This document shows positions 26,439 through 34,394 of a stretch of DNA of 64,000 bases, in pieces. Source of the stretch: Streptomyces rhizoryzae (GTDB taxonomy: Bacteria > Actinomycetota > Actinomycetes > Streptomycetales > Streptomycetaceae); NCBI RefSeq assembly GCF_023155275.1, contig NZ_JALMUV010000012.1:62001-126000 (forward strand). The letters are read 5' to 3'. Below the pieces are notes generated by a model. That model worked only from the letters and a program-made list of their open reading frames with translations, ran no database searches and had not been told where the DNA came from. How positions within the stretch are numbered: position 1 is the first letter of the stretch; each line of letters begins with the position of its first letter. A program made the translations under genes and the position numbers.

Positions 26439-28930
26439 GCGATGCCGACAACCGCCGACCGCAGCAGCCGCACCCCGAACAGGGCTGGCAGCCGCTGCCG
26501 CAGGGTGGCGAGTACGAGTCGGAGGCGACCGCCTTCGTCCAGCTCCCGGAAGGCTTCACCACCGGGGCCTACGGCGCCGGTTACGGCACTCCGGGCGCCG
26601 ACCCGCTCGCCGCCCCCGGCCACGGCTACACCCCGCCGGCCTCGTTCCCCGAGCACCCCGCGCCCCCGGTACCGGGCGCGGGCACCGACCCGGCCGCCAC
26701 CGGGCAGTGGACGATGCCGTTCGCCGACCCGTCCGGCGGCTACGCCGACCCCGCGGCGGGCTACGGCGGCCACGGCGGGCAGCACGGGGCCGCCCCGCAC
26801 CAGGGAGCCCCGCACCAGGACGTGCCCGGCTACCAGGCCAACGCCCCCGAGGGCGGCCGGGCGTGGGGCGGCGAGCAGGTGCACTGGCCCGTGGCGGGCA
26901 GCGCGGAGGCGGCCGCCGGTGCGTGGACGGTCCCGGCGGCCGACGAGACGCTGGAGGAGTCCGGCGAGTACCTGGTCGGCGACGACCGGCCGAGCGGCCC
27001 CGGCGGCCCCGCGATCTACGCGGACGGCGGCTACCGCGACCCGGCCTACGAGGGCGGCGCGCCCGCGCCCGGCCCCGCGGAGGCCGGCGCCACCGGCCAC
27101 TGGAACTTCACCGCCGGCCTCGACGCCACCGGCGGCACCGCCGGTCCGGCCGGCGACCCCGGGGCCGGTACGGGCGGCGCGGCCGCGGAGCCGTACCACC
27201 CGGCGCCCGCCGCCGACCCGTACGCGCACGGTGCCGGCACGGCCGGGGCGACCGGCCACTGGTCGCTGCCCGCCGACGCGCTGGCCCAGTGGCCGCCGGC
27301 CGCGCCGGAGGAGCCGCCCGCCGCGCAGGAGACCGGGCAGGAGGTGCCCGCCCCCGGGGGCGCGGACAGCTGGTCGGTCCCCGTGGTGGAGGGCGAACAG
27401 CCGGACCTGACGGGCCGGTTCGCCGTGGACGCGTTCCCGGCCGGCGGCCACGGGGCCCCGGGCGACGGCGCGGGGGCGGCCGCCGGTACCGCCGCGGCTG
27501 CCACGGGCACCGCCGGTGCGGAGGCCGGTGCCGGCGCTCCGGAGGCCGGGGCAGCGGTGGATGCCGGGGCTGACGGGACTGCTGGGATTGCCGGGACCGC
27601 TGGGGCCGTTGGGGCCGACGGGGCGGTGGGGGCTGCCGGGACGGACGGGAGAGGCTTCCCCGCCGTGGCCGGGACGGGCACCGAGCACCACCCGGCGCCC
27701 GCCGCACACCCGGCGCCCGGTGAGCCTCAGGCGTCCGGCGCCCACCCGGCACCGGGCGACCACCCCGGGGCCGTCGGGCTCCCGGAGGCCGTTCGGCATG
27801 CCGAGACCGCCCAGCACCCCGAGACCGCCCAGCACCCCGAAGCTGTCGAGCACCCGGCGCCCGGGGCGCACGGGGCTCCGGGCGCGGCCGCGGCGGAGTC
27901 CGCGGCGGACGCGGTGCCCGGGGCCGTGGACGGACCGCACGCGCCCGAAGAACCGCACCCCCACGAACCGCACGCGGGGGACCAACCGCACGCGCCCCAG
28001 GGGCTGTCGGGAGACGGGGGGCCGGCCGCGGAGGCGGGCCACCCGGAGGAGCCCGGTACGGCCCCTGGCGCGGAGCCCGGCACGTCGTCCGGCGCCGAGC
28101 CCGGCGCGGGTCCCGGTACGGCCGCGGAGTCCCCGGCCACGGACCACGGCGCGGCCGCCGGACCGGCCACCCCCGCCGACGCGCCGCACCCCGCCGACGC
28201 CGTGCCCGCCGCCGGTGCGGCGCCGCAGGCCGGCGCGCCGTCCGACGGCCCGGTCGCTCCCGCCGCCGGGCCGGAGCCCGCGCACCCCGGGGACGCGCCG
28301 TCCGACGCCGTCCCCGACAGCCACGACGAACACCCCGCCGCCTCCTACGTGCTGCGCGTCAACGGCACCGACCGGCCGGTCACCGACGCCTGGATCGGCG
28401 AGTCGCTGCTGTACGTGCTGCGCGAGCGGCTCGGCCTGGCCGGGGCCAAGGACGGCTGCTCCCAGGGGGAGTGCGGGGCCTGCTCGGTCCAGGTGGACGG
28501 CCGGCTGGTCGCGTCCTGCCTGGTGCCCGCCGCCACCGCGGCCGGCAGCGAGGTACGCACCGTCGAGGGGCTCGCGCGCGACGGCGTGCCCTCCGACGTG
28601 CAGCGGGCGCTCGCCGCCTCCGGTGCGGTGCAGTGCGGCTTCTGCGTACCGGGCATGGCGATGACCGTGCACGACCTCCTGGAGGGCAACCACGCCCCCA
28701 CCGAGCTGGAGACCCGCAAGGCGCTCTGCGGCAACCTCTGCCGCTGCTCCGGCTACCGGGGCGTGCTGGACGCCGTCGCCGAGGTCGTCAGGGCCCGGTC
28801 CGAGGCCGCCGGGCAGGACACCGCGGAGGAGCCCGACGGCACCGCCCGCATCCCCCACCAGGCGGGTCCCGCCGACCCGGTGGACGGGGCACCGCACCAC
28901 CACGACGCGCAGCCGGGGGGCACCGGATGA
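26435..28930 (+). CDS. Xanthine dehydrogenase-like [2Fe-2S] subunit with very long disordered N-terminus
   Basis: An 831-residue protein, about five times longer than a normal Fe-S subunit. Only residues about 637-810 are the two-cluster domain: a plant-ferredoxin-type cluster (CSQGECGAC plus a fourth Cys 11 residues on) and a helical cluster (CGFC with CRC). Residues 1-636 are low in complexity, rich in Ala, Gly, Pro, Glu and His, and are punctuated by tryptophan motifs such as ATGQWTMPFADP, AGAWTVPAADE, ATGHWNFTAGL, ATGHWSLPADA and ADSWSVPVVEG. The extension starts at a well-placed ATG overlapping the upstream stop and stays open throughout, so it looks genuine. It could anchor the enzyme to a partner. 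Confidence 0.85.
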   Translation: MSDADNRRPQQPHPEQGWQPLPQGGEYESEATAFVQLPEGFTTGAYGAGYGTPGADPLAAPGHGYTPPASFPEHPAPPVPGAGTDPAATGQWTMPFADPSGGYADPAAGYGGHGGQHGAAPHQGAPHQDVPGYQANAPEGGRAWGGEQVHWPVAGSAEAAAGAWTVPAADETLEESGEYLVGDDRPSGPGGPAIYADGGYRDPAYEGGAPAPGPAEAGATGHWNFTAGLDATGGTAGPAGDPGAGTGGAAAEPYHPAPAADPYAHGAGTAGATGHWSLPADALAQWPPAAPEEPPAAQETGQEVPAPGGADSWSVPVVEGEQPDLTGRFAVDAFPAGGHGAPGDGAGAAAGTAAAATGTAGAEAGAGAPEAGAAVDAGADGTAGIAGTAGAVGADGAVGAAGTDGRGFPAVAGTGTEHHPAPAAHPAPGEPQASGAHPAPGDHPGAVGLPEAVRHAETAQHPETAQHPEAVEHPAPGAHGAPGAAAAESAADAVPGAVDGPHAPEEPHPHEPHAGDQPHAPQGLSGDGGPAAEAGHPEEPGTAPGAEPGTSSGAEPGAGPGTAAESPATDHGAAAGPATPADAPHPADAVPAAGAAPQAGAPSDGPVAPAAGPEPAHPGDAPSDAVPDSHDEHPAASYVLRVNGTDRPVTDAWIGESLLYVLRERLGLAGAKDGCSQGECGACSVQVDGRLVASCLVPAATAAGSEVRTVEGLARDGVPSDVQRALAASGAVQCGFCVPGMAMTVHDLLEGNHAPTELETRKALCGNLCRCSGYRGVLDAVAEVVRARSEAAGQDTAEEPDGTARIPHQAGPADPVDGAPHHHDAQPGGTG

Positions 28931-28998
28931 GCGAGCGATTCAGCGACCGGCACGCGCCCCGCACGGGCGGGCGTGAGCGAAGCGAGGTCTCGGCATGA
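28927..28998 (+). CDS. Possible 23-codon bridging frame
   Basis: A short frame beginning MSERFSDRHAPRTGG overlaps the Fe-S subunit stop by ATGA and ends in ATGA overlapping the start of the molybdenum subunit. Both junctions are the classic translational-coupling overlap. The peptide ends in RERSEVSA, encoded by GTGAGCGAAGCGAGG, which contains the palindrome CTCGCTTCGCTC, a word often seen between Streptomyces genes. It may simply let ribosomes travel to the next start. Confidence 0.35.
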   Translation: MSERFSDRHAPRTGGRERSEVSA

Positions 28999-31328
28999 CC
29001 GGTACGACCGACGGCGCCGCCGTCACCGCGACGCCCGCGGCGGGCGTCCCGCTCCCCGAGGAGCCGACGCACGGGCTGGGGGCGTCCCTCCCGGCCGCCG
29101 ACGCGGCCGCGAAGACCCAGGGCACCTTCCCGTACGCCGCCGACCTGTGGGCCGAGGGCCTGCTGTGGGCGGCGGTGCTGCGCTCCCCGCACCCCCGGGC
29201 GCGGATCCGCTCGGTGGACACCCGGCACGCCACCGAGATGCCCGGGGTGCGCGCCGTCGTCACCCATGAGGACGTGCCCGGCGACCGGGGCTACGGGCGG
29301 GGCACCGCCGACCGCCCGGTCTTCGCCAAGGACGAGGTCCGCCACCACGGCGAGCCGATCGCCGCGGTCGCCGCCGACCACCCCGACACCGCCCGGCTGG
29401 CCGCCGCCGCCATCGTGGTGGAGTACGAGGTCCTGGAGGCCGTCACCGACCCCCAGCTGGCCTTCGAGGCCGAGCCGCTGCACCCGGACGGCAACCTCAT
29501 CCGGCACATCCCGCTCCGCTTCGGCGACGCCGAGGCGGTCGGCGAGGTGATGGTCGAGGGGTTCTACCGGATCGGCCGTCAGGACCCGGCGCCCATCGGG
29601 GCGGAGGCCGGACTCGCCGTGCCGCGCCCCGACGGCGGGGTGGAGATCTACACCGCCTCCACCGACCCGCACGCCGACCGCGACCTGGCCGCCGCCTCCT
29701 TCGGGCTGGCGCCCGAGCAGGTCAAGGTCGTGGTGACCGGCGTGCCCGGTGCCACCGGTGACCGCGAGGACCCCGGCATCCAGCTGTCCCTGGGCCTGCT
29801 GGCGCTCCGTACGGGGTGCCCGGTCAAACTGGCCGCCACCCGGGAGGAGTCCTTCCTCGCGCACACCCACCGCCACCCCACGCTGCTGCGCTACCGCCAC
29901 CACGCCGACGCCGAGGGCAGGCTGGTCAAGGTGGAGGCGCAGATCCTGATGGACGCCGGGGCCTACGCGGACACCTCCGCGGAGGCGCTGGCCGCCGCCG
30001 TCTCGTTCGCCTGCGGCCCGTACGTGGTCCCGCACGCCGTCGTCGAGGGCTGGGCGGTGCGCACCAACAACCCGCCGTCCGGGCACATGCGGGGCGAGGG
30101 CGCGCTCCAGGTCTGCGCCGCCTACGAGGGCCAGATGGACAAGCTCGCCGCCCAGCTGGGCCTGGAGCCGGACGAGATCCGCCGGCGCAACGTCATGGCC
30201 ACCGGCGACCTGCTGCCCACCGGGCAGACCGTCACCTGCCCCGCGCCGGTCGCCGAACTCCTGCGCGCGGTCACCGAGGCGCCGCTGCCGGAGCTGCCCA
30301 AGGACACCCCCGAGGCGGAGTGGCTGCTGCCGGGCGGCCCCGAGGGCGCGGGCGAACCGGGCGCGGTGCGGCGCGGGGTGGGCTACGCCCTGGGCATGGT
30401 CCACATGCTCGGCGCGGAGGGCACCGACGAGGTCTCCACCGCCACCGTCAAGGTCAGCGGATCGGTGGCCACCGTCATCTGCGCGGCGGTGGACACCGGT
30501 TCGGGGTTCGCCACGCTGGCGCGGCAGATCGTCCAGGAGACGCTGGGGGTGGAGGAGGTGCACGTCGCGGGCGTGGACACCGACCAGCCGCCGGCCGGGC
30601 GGGCCTGCCACGGCCGGCACACCTGGGTCTCCGGCGGCGCGGTGGAGCGGGCCGCCAGGATGGTCCGCACCCAGCTGCTCCAGCCGCTGGCCCACAAGTT
30701 CGGGATGTCCACCGAACTGCTCCAGATCGCCGACGGCAAGATCACCTCCTACGACGGGGTGCTCAGCACCACCGTCGCCGAGGCGCTGGACGGCAAGGAG
30801 CTGTGGGCCACCGCGCAGTGCCGGCCGCACCCGACCGAGCCGCTGGACGAGACCGGCCAGGGCGACGCGTTCGTCGGCCTCGCCTTCTGCGCGATCCGCT
30901 GCGTCGCCGACGTGGACATCGAGCTGGGCACCGTCCGGGTGGTGGAGATGGCCGTCGCGCAGGACGTGGGCCGGATCCTCAACCCGCGCCAGCTGCGGGC
31001 CCGGATCGAGGCCGGGGTCACCCAGGGGCTGGGCGCCGCGCTGATGGAGAACCTCCGGACCACCCGCGGCCAGGTCCGCCACCCCGACCTGACCGGCTAC
31101 CCGCTGCCGACCGCGCTGGACGCCCCGGACATCCGGATCGTCAAGCTGGTCGAGGAGCGGGACGTGGTCGCGCCGTTCGGCGCCAAGGCCGTCAGCGCGG
31201 TACCGGTGGTGACGGCACCGGCCGCGGTCGCGTCGGCGGTCCGCGCGGCCACCGGCCGCCCGATCGGCCGCCTGCCGATCCGCCCCCAGGCCGCGGTCGC
31301 CCAGCCGGTCCCGGTCCCGCAGCACTGA
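28995..31328 (+). CDS. Xanthine dehydrogenase-like molybdopterin-binding subunit
   Basis: A 777-residue large subunit of the xanthine oxidase family. The domain order is normal: aldehyde oxidase a/b hammerhead (residues 25-140), then the molybdopterin-binding halves. The key motifs are altered. Where the family has GGFGGKE, this protein has PGATGDRED near residue 254. Where the family has the catalytic glutamate in KAVGEP, it has GAKAVSAVP, so Glu is Ala735. Other conserved stretches (RTNNPPSGHMRGEGALQ, ETGQGDAFVG, VAQDVGRILNP) are kept. It may use another substrate or mechanism, or be non-catalytic. It is coupled to the Fe-S subunit gene through the small bridging frame and followed by a strong terminator. 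Confidence 0.88.
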   Translation: MTGTTDGAAVTATPAAGVPLPEEPTHGLGASLPAADAAAKTQGTFPYAADLWAEGLLWAAVLRSPHPRARIRSVDTRHATEMPGVRAVVTHEDVPGDRGYGRGTADRPVFAKDEVRHHGEPIAAVAADHPDTARLAAAAIVVEYEVLEAVTDPQLAFEAEPLHPDGNLIRHIPLRFGDAEAVGEVMVEGFYRIGRQDPAPIGAEAGLAVPRPDGGVEIYTASTDPHADRDLAAASFGLAPEQVKVVVTGVPGATGDREDPGIQLSLGLLALRTGCPVKLAATREESFLAHTHRHPTLLRYRHHADAEGRLVKVEAQILMDAGAYADTSAEALAAAVSFACGPYVVPHAVVEGWAVRTNNPPSGHMRGEGALQVCAAYEGQMDKLAAQLGLEPDEIRRRNVMATGDLLPTGQTVTCPAPVAELLRAVTEAPLPELPKDTPEAEWLLPGGPEGAGEPGAVRRGVGYALGMVHMLGAEGTDEVSTATVKVSGSVATVICAAVDTGSGFATLARQIVQETLGVEEVHVAGVDTDQPPAGRACHGRHTWVSGGAVERAARMVRTQLLQPLAHKFGMSTELLQIADGKITSYDGVLSTTVAEALDGKELWATAQCRPHPTEPLDETGQGDAFVGLAFCAIRCVADVDIELGTVRVVEMAVAQDVGRILNPRQLRARIEAGVTQGLGAALMENLRTTRGQVRHPDLTGYPLPTALDAPDIRIVKLVEERDVVAPFGAKAVSAVPVVTAPAAVASAVRAATGRPIGRLPIRPQAAVAQPVPVPQH

Positions 31329-31447
31329 CGCGGTCCCGGCGCGCCGGCCCCTTCGCCGCGCCCCGGCCCCGAGCGGGTGACGGCGGCCGCCCCTCCCACG
31401 GGCGGCCCGAGCGCCCCGCCTGCCCGTCTGCTCGCGCGCGGCCCAGA

Positions 31448-31476
31448 AGGGCGGCACCCCTTCGGGGTGCCGCCCT
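31448..31476. terminator. Bidirectional terminator between the xdh-like operon and tRNA-Cys
   Basis: A 13-bp stem, AGGGCGGCACCCC (31448-31460) with its complement at 31464-31476, closes on a TTC loop. It ends the operon from the left and the tRNA-Cys transcript from the right. The U-run is short. Confidence 0.75.
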
Positions 31477-31499
31477 GTCGTGGTAACCGGTCCGGCGGG

Positions 31500-31574
31500 T
31501 GGAGGCCGTGGCGGGATTCGAACCCACGTAACTCGCTTTGCAGGCGAGCCCCTGAACCACTCGGGCACACGGCC
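31500..31574 (-). tRNA. tRNA-Cys (anticodon GCA)
   Basis: Read on the minus strand, GGCCGTG at the 5' end pairs with CACGGCC at the 3' end. The anticodon arm is CTCGC-CTGCAAA-GCGAG, with anticodon GCA. The T arm contains GGTTCGAATCC and the discriminator base is U, as in other cysteine tRNAs. CCA is encoded (31500-31502). I see no integrase gene or duplicated 3' end nearby, so it does not look used as an island attachment site. Confidence 0.96.
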
Positions 31575-31713
31575 GGGATGCGGTGCTGTCCTGACTCTAG
31601 GGCGCGGGGTGGGGGGCCGGGCAAGGGCGCGGGGCGGGCTGCCACGAGGCTGCAACACGGGGTTCATGAAAGGGGGGAGGGGCGGCGGGAGCCCGCGTGG
31701 CCGGGGGCGGGGG

Positions 31714-32577
31714 TCAGGAGGGGCGGAGGAATTCCTCGACGAGGGGGCGGAAGAGGTCCGGCTCGTCGACCCAGGGGTAGTGGCCCACCAGGTGCAGGGG
31801 GCGGACCCGGGCGTCGGGGAAGGAGGCGGCCACCAGCTCGCCCGCGCGCATCCCGGCCACCGCGTCGCGGTCGCCGGTGAGCACCAGGACCGGGCAGGTG
31901 ACGCGGTGCAGCCCGGCCAGCAGCGCCCGCCGGGTCCCGTCGTCCACGCCCTGCCAGAAGCCCGCCCGCGGTACGGGGCCCAGTTGGGCGCCCTCGGTGG
32001 CGGCGTGGGCCCGCTGCGGTGCGTCCCAGCGGGCGTAGGCCATCGGCGCCGCGGCCCGGAGCAGTTCGCGCACCTCGGCGAGGTCGGACACCTCGGCGAG
32101 GTGCCGCACCGCCGCCGCGGCCCGCGGCCACCACTCCTCGTGCCGGCGGGCGGCGAAGATCTCCCGGGCGTCGTCGGGCAGTTCGCCCTGGAGCCGGGAG
32201 CCGGGGCAGACCAGCACCAGGTGGGTCAGCCGTTCCGGGCGGGCCGCCGCGTACGCCTGCGCGATGGCGGCCCCGGCGCCGTGGGCCAGCAGCGCGAAGC
32301 GTTCCAGCCCGAGGTGGGCGCGGAGCGCCTCGGCGTCCTCGGCGAGGTGCGGGAAGGCGTACCGGCCGGGGTCGGGCGCCGCGGGGGAGGCGCCGGTGCC
32401 GCGGCTGTCGGGGATGATCAGCTGCCGGTGCGCGGCCAGGCCGCCCAGGTCCCCCAGGTAGGCGGCGTCCCGGCCCGGGCCGCCGGCCAGGCAGACCAGG
32501 GGCGGCCGGTCCGGGCCGGCCGGTCCGAGCACCCGGTAGTGGAGTGCGGCGTCGTCGTAGCTGCGGAAGTACGGCAT
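31714..32577 (-). CDS. Alpha/beta-hydrolase fold protein lacking the nucleophile serine
   Basis: A 287-residue protein of the proline-iminopeptidase-like branch. The oxyanion region LVCLAGGPG and the DSRGTGAS loop are clear, as are the acid in LTGDRDAV and the histidine in LVGHYPW. The nucleophile elbow, normally GxSxG, reads AHGAG, so residue 100 is Gly and not Ser (codon GGC at 32278-32280, minus strand). The protein may be non-catalytic, use another chemistry, or bind a ligand. ATG at 32577 gives MPYFRSYDD. It is divergent from the MFS gene at 32720. Confidence 0.85.
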   Translation of the reverse strand: MPYFRSYDDAALHYRVLGPAGPDRPPLVCLAGGPGRDAAYLGDLGGLAAHRQLIIPDSRGTGASPAAPDPGRYAFPHLAEDAEALRAHLGLERFALLAHGAGAAIAQAYAAARPERLTHLVLVCPGSRLQGELPDDAREIFAARRHEEWWPRAAAAVRHLAEVSDLAEVRELLRAAAPMAYARWDAPQRAHAATEGAQLGPVPRAGFWQGVDDGTRRALLAGLHRVTCPVLVLTGDRDAVAGMRAGELVAASFPDARVRPLHLVGHYPWVDEPDLFRPLVEEFLRPS

Positions 32578-32719
32578 ATCCACAGTCTTGCCCCGAGCGG
32601 GCGCGGCCACCGGGTGCCGGGGCGGGCGGGCCGGGACCGGGCGGTGTAGGACCGGCGGCCGAGTGGATCCCCGCCTTTGGACAGGGGCGCACTCCCGCTG
32701 CGGCCCTTACGCTGGCCCG

Positions 32720-34288
32720 ATGACCGCTGACCCTTCGAGCCCCGCGGCCGCGGCCGCCGCCTCCCGTACCACCGCCGGACCCGGCGCCCCGGAGCCCGGC
32801 AGGACCCCGGAGCCGCCCGGGTCCGCGCCGGGCGGCTCCGGGGTGCTGGGCCGCGAGCACCGCGCGCTGACCCTGGGCATCATCTCCGTCGTCTCCCTGA
32901 TCGCCTTCGAGGCCAGTGCGGTGAACACCGCCATGCCGGTCGCCGCCCGCGCGCTGGACGGGATCGGGCTCTACGCCTTCGCGTTCTCGGCGTTCTTCAC
33001 CGCCAGCCTGTTCGCGATGGCGCTCTCGGGGGTGTGGAGCGACCGGCGGGGGCCGCTGGCGCCGCTGTTCACCGGGATCGCCGCTTTCGGGGCCGGACTG
33101 CTGATCGCCGGCGGGGCGCAGTCCATGGGTGTGTTCGTGGCCGGGCGCGGGGTGCAGGGGCTCGGCGGCGGCCTGTCGGTGGTGGCGCTGTACGTCGTCG
33201 TCGGCCGCGGCTATCCGGAGCGGCTGCGGGCGTCGGTGATGGCGTCGTTCTCGGCGGCCTGGGTGGTGCCGGTGATCGTCGGGCCGCTGGTGGCCGGGAC
33301 GGTCACCGAGCAGTTCGGCTGGCGCTGGGTGTTCCTGTCCATCCCCGTGCTGATACTCCTGCCGCTGGGGGTGATGCTGCCGGCGCTGCGCAAGCTGCCG
33401 CGCACCGCGCCGGGGCCGGACGCGGGCGTCCGGGGCATCCTGGGCAGCCGCCGCTGCCGGCTGGCGCTGGCGGTGGCGGCGGGCGCCTCGCTGCTCCAGT
33501 ACGCGGGCCGGCACCCGGACCCGGCCGCGCTGCTGCCGGCCGCCGCCGGGCTGGCGCTGCTGGGCCCGGCGATCGTGCGGCTGCTGCCCCGCGGCACGTT
33601 CCGGGCGGGCCGGGGGCTGCCGACGGTGGTGCTGATGCGGGGGCTGGCCGCCGGGGCGCTGGTCGCCGCCGAGAGCTTCATCCCGCTGCTGCTGGTGACC
33701 CAGCGCGGCCTGTCCGCCACCCTCGCCGGGCTCTCGCTCACCGGCGGCGGCCTGACCTGGGCGCTCGGCTCGTACGTGCAGAGCCGCCCGCGGCTGGAGC
33801 CGCACCGCGAGCGGCTGATGGGCCTGGGCATGGGCCTGCTGGCGGTGGCGATCCTGCTGGTGCCGCTGGTGCTGATCGACGCGGTGCCGGCCTGGACGGT
33901 GGCCGCGGCGTGGACGGTCGGCGGCTTCGGGATGGGGCTGCACATCTCCAGCGGCGGGGTGCTGCTGCTGAAGCTGTCCCGGCCGGAGGAGGCGGGCAGC
34001 AACTCCTCCTCCCTCCAGATGTCCGACGCGCTGGGCAACGTCACGTTCGTGGGGCTCGGCGGGGCGCTGTTCGTGGCCTTCGGCGGCGCCTCGGCCGGGG
34101 CGGCCGGTGCCGGTCCGGCCGCCGCGGGCGCCGCCCCGGTGAGCCACCCGGCGGCGTTCCTGGCGGTCTTCGCGGCGATGGCGGCGGTCGCGGTGCTCGG
34201 CGCGGCGGTGGCCCCGCGGCTGCGCCCGGCGCCCGGCCGCGGGGCGCCCGGCGGTGGCGCGGGGGTGAGCCCCCGCCCGGGGGTGTGA
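32720..34288 (+). CDS. MFS transporter, 14-TM drug-exporter type
   Basis: A 522-residue membrane protein. About 50 Ala/Pro-rich residues precede the first helix. The pattern IAFEASAVNTAMPVAARAL, then SDRRGPLAPLFTGIAAF (motif A) and GRGVQGLGGGLSVVALYVVVGRGYPERLR, marks the multidrug (DHA2-like) branch. Additional helices in the middle (residues about 230-300) support 14 segments. The substrate is unknown. ATG at 32720 has little ribosome-binding site. It is divergent from the hydrolase-like gene. Confidence 0.87.
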   Translation: MTADPSSPAAAAAASRTTAGPGAPEPGRTPEPPGSAPGGSGVLGREHRALTLGIISVVSLIAFEASAVNTAMPVAARALDGIGLYAFAFSAFFTASLFAMALSGVWSDRRGPLAPLFTGIAAFGAGLLIAGGAQSMGVFVAGRGVQGLGGGLSVVALYVVVGRGYPERLRASVMASFSAAWVVPVIVGPLVAGTVTEQFGWRWVFLSIPVLILLPLGVMLPALRKLPRTAPGPDAGVRGILGSRRCRLALAVAAGASLLQYAGRHPDPAALLPAAAGLALLGPAIVRLLPRGTFRAGRGLPTVVLMRGLAAGALVAAESFIPLLLVTQRGLSATLAGLSLTGGGLTWALGSYVQSRPRLEPHRERLMGLGMGLLAVAILLVPLVLIDAVPAWTVAAAWTVGGFGMGLHISSGGVLLLKLSRPEEAGSNSSSLQMSDALGNVTFVGLGGALFVAFGGASAGAAGAGPAAAGAAPVSHPAAFLAVFAAMAAVAVLGAAVAPRLRPAPGRGAPGGGAGVSPRPGV

Positions 34289-34394
34289 CCTCGCTCCCAC
34301 CCCCGGGCGGGAGCGGGCGTAACGCCCCGGCCGGAAAGGGCGGCACCGGTAGGCTGACGCGGTTGCCGATCGCCGACCTCAGCCGACGGAGACC

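Noticed and set aside
31500..31574. tRNA-Cys as an integration site
   Set aside because: No integrase, excisionase or second copy of the tRNA 3' end is visible in the neighbourhood.
28788..31667. 959-codon minus-strand open frame
   Set aside because: It is antisense to the molybdenum subunit gene and crosses tRNA-Cys. Codon bias and motifs support only the plus strand.
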